A stretch of 64,000 nt of DNA from Fluoribacter dumoffii NY 23 (lineage in GTDB: Bacteria > Pseudomonadota > Gammaproteobacteria > Legionellales > Legionellaceae): positions 3,502,325-3,566,324 of the forward strand of contig NZ_CM001373.1 of NCBI RefSeq assembly GCF_000236165.1, given 5' to 3'. Positions 63,843 through 64,000 of this stretch are shown piece by piece. The notes beneath the pieces are model-generated. The model worked only from the letters and a program-made list of their open reading frames with translations. It did no database searches and was not told where the DNA came from. Positions within the stretch are counted from its first letter, which is position 1. The number at the start of each line of letters is the position of its first letter. The translations under genes were made by a program, and so were the position numbers.

Positions 63843-64000
63843 ATGAAAAAAAGGGTTGTAATAACCGGCATGGAAATAACCTCCTCCATAGGAACAGGTT
63901 TAAGCAAATTCTGGGAGGCTGCAAAGCAGGGGCAATGCGGGATAAAACGCATTCAAAATTATGATCCTTCTTTGTATCCAACACAAATAGGTGGTGAAAT
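63843..64000 (+). CDS. Beta-ketoacyl-ACP synthase (FabF-like), 5' part only
   Basis: The window ends inside this gene after 52 codons. The start KKRVVITGMEITSSIGTGL and the following FWEAAKQGQCGIKRIQNYD match the N-terminus of FabF-type condensing enzymes (RVVITGxG...S-x-G-x-x-x-x-x-FW-x-x-L-x-x-G-x-S-G). The catalytic Cys lies beyond the window. AAAGGA precedes ATG 63843. Could be FabF, a polyketide-type ketosynthase, or a related paralogue. Confidence 0.75.
   Translation, partial: MKKRVVITGMEITSSIGTGLSKFWEAAKQGQCGIKRIQNYDPSLYPTQIGGE

Noticed and set aside
1..64000. CRISPR arrays, rRNA genes and insertion sequences
   Set aside because: No regularly spaced repeats, rRNA sequence, transposase or terminal inverted repeats of IS type were seen.

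Overview
The window looks like a chromosomal segment of a Legionella species. Evidence: AT-rich gammaproteobacterial coding style; a homologue of the Dot/Icm effector SidP (823 codons with a CX5R phosphatase motif) beside mmsA; a ProQ/FinO-domain protein like the Legionella competence repressor RocC; an IcmL/DotI-like periplasmic protein; several eukaryotic-like genes (ankyrin repeats, Rab-like GTPase, ADP-ribosyltransferase-like protein). The chemosensory cluster at 48.7-57.2 kb suggests a species other than L. pneumophila, which to my knowledge lacks one; that is inference.

Layout. 1-2.0 kb is the right end of an integrated element (partial excisionase, tyrosine integrase, small membrane protein) abutting the 3' end of tmRNA (2033-2437, minus). 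Then prlC and an unknown membrane protein. 6.4-12.1 kb is a glycolysis/pentose-phosphate block (tkt, gap, pgk, pyk). A tRNA-Gly(CCC), a rocC-like gene, a YqaE-like peptide and dapB follow, then sidP. 17.1-21.5 kb is mmsA-mmsB-acs, for valine/propionate-type carbon use. 21.7-31.3 kb is a tightly overlapped purine operon purL-M-Q-C-F-D-N-E, in which PurQ carries a C-terminal extension resembling two PurS units.

31.4-34.0 kb holds two accessory genes: a frameshifted ADP-ribosyltransferase-like gene with a G8 tract, and an unknown 436-residue protein. engB, cytochrome c4 and dsbA follow, then an ankyrin protein converging on a Rab-like GTPase. 38.9-42.0 kb is a two-gene NitT/TauT-type ABC importer. 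A 700-base intergenic region contains what looks like a small RNA with C-rich loops and a strong terminator. 42.7-48.5 kb has the IcmL-like gene, a DUF3592-type protein and the glycine cleavage genes gcvT-H-PA-(yciI)-PB.

48.7-57.2 kb is a seven-gene chemosensory operon, cheW-cheR-cheW-mcp-cheA-cheB, ending in a response regulator fused to a class III nucleotide cyclase. The order is that of the Wsp system, but the output enzyme is predicted to make cAMP rather than c-di-GMP, and no cheY is present. The last part has kdsB plus a histidine phosphatase, a secreted GH5 cellulase, a secreted unknown, a small HTH regulator, an RMD1/DUF155 protein, a tandem GNAT protein, and the first codons of a beta-ketoacyl-ACP synthase cut by the window edge.

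All calls come from reading the sequence; no database search was run.
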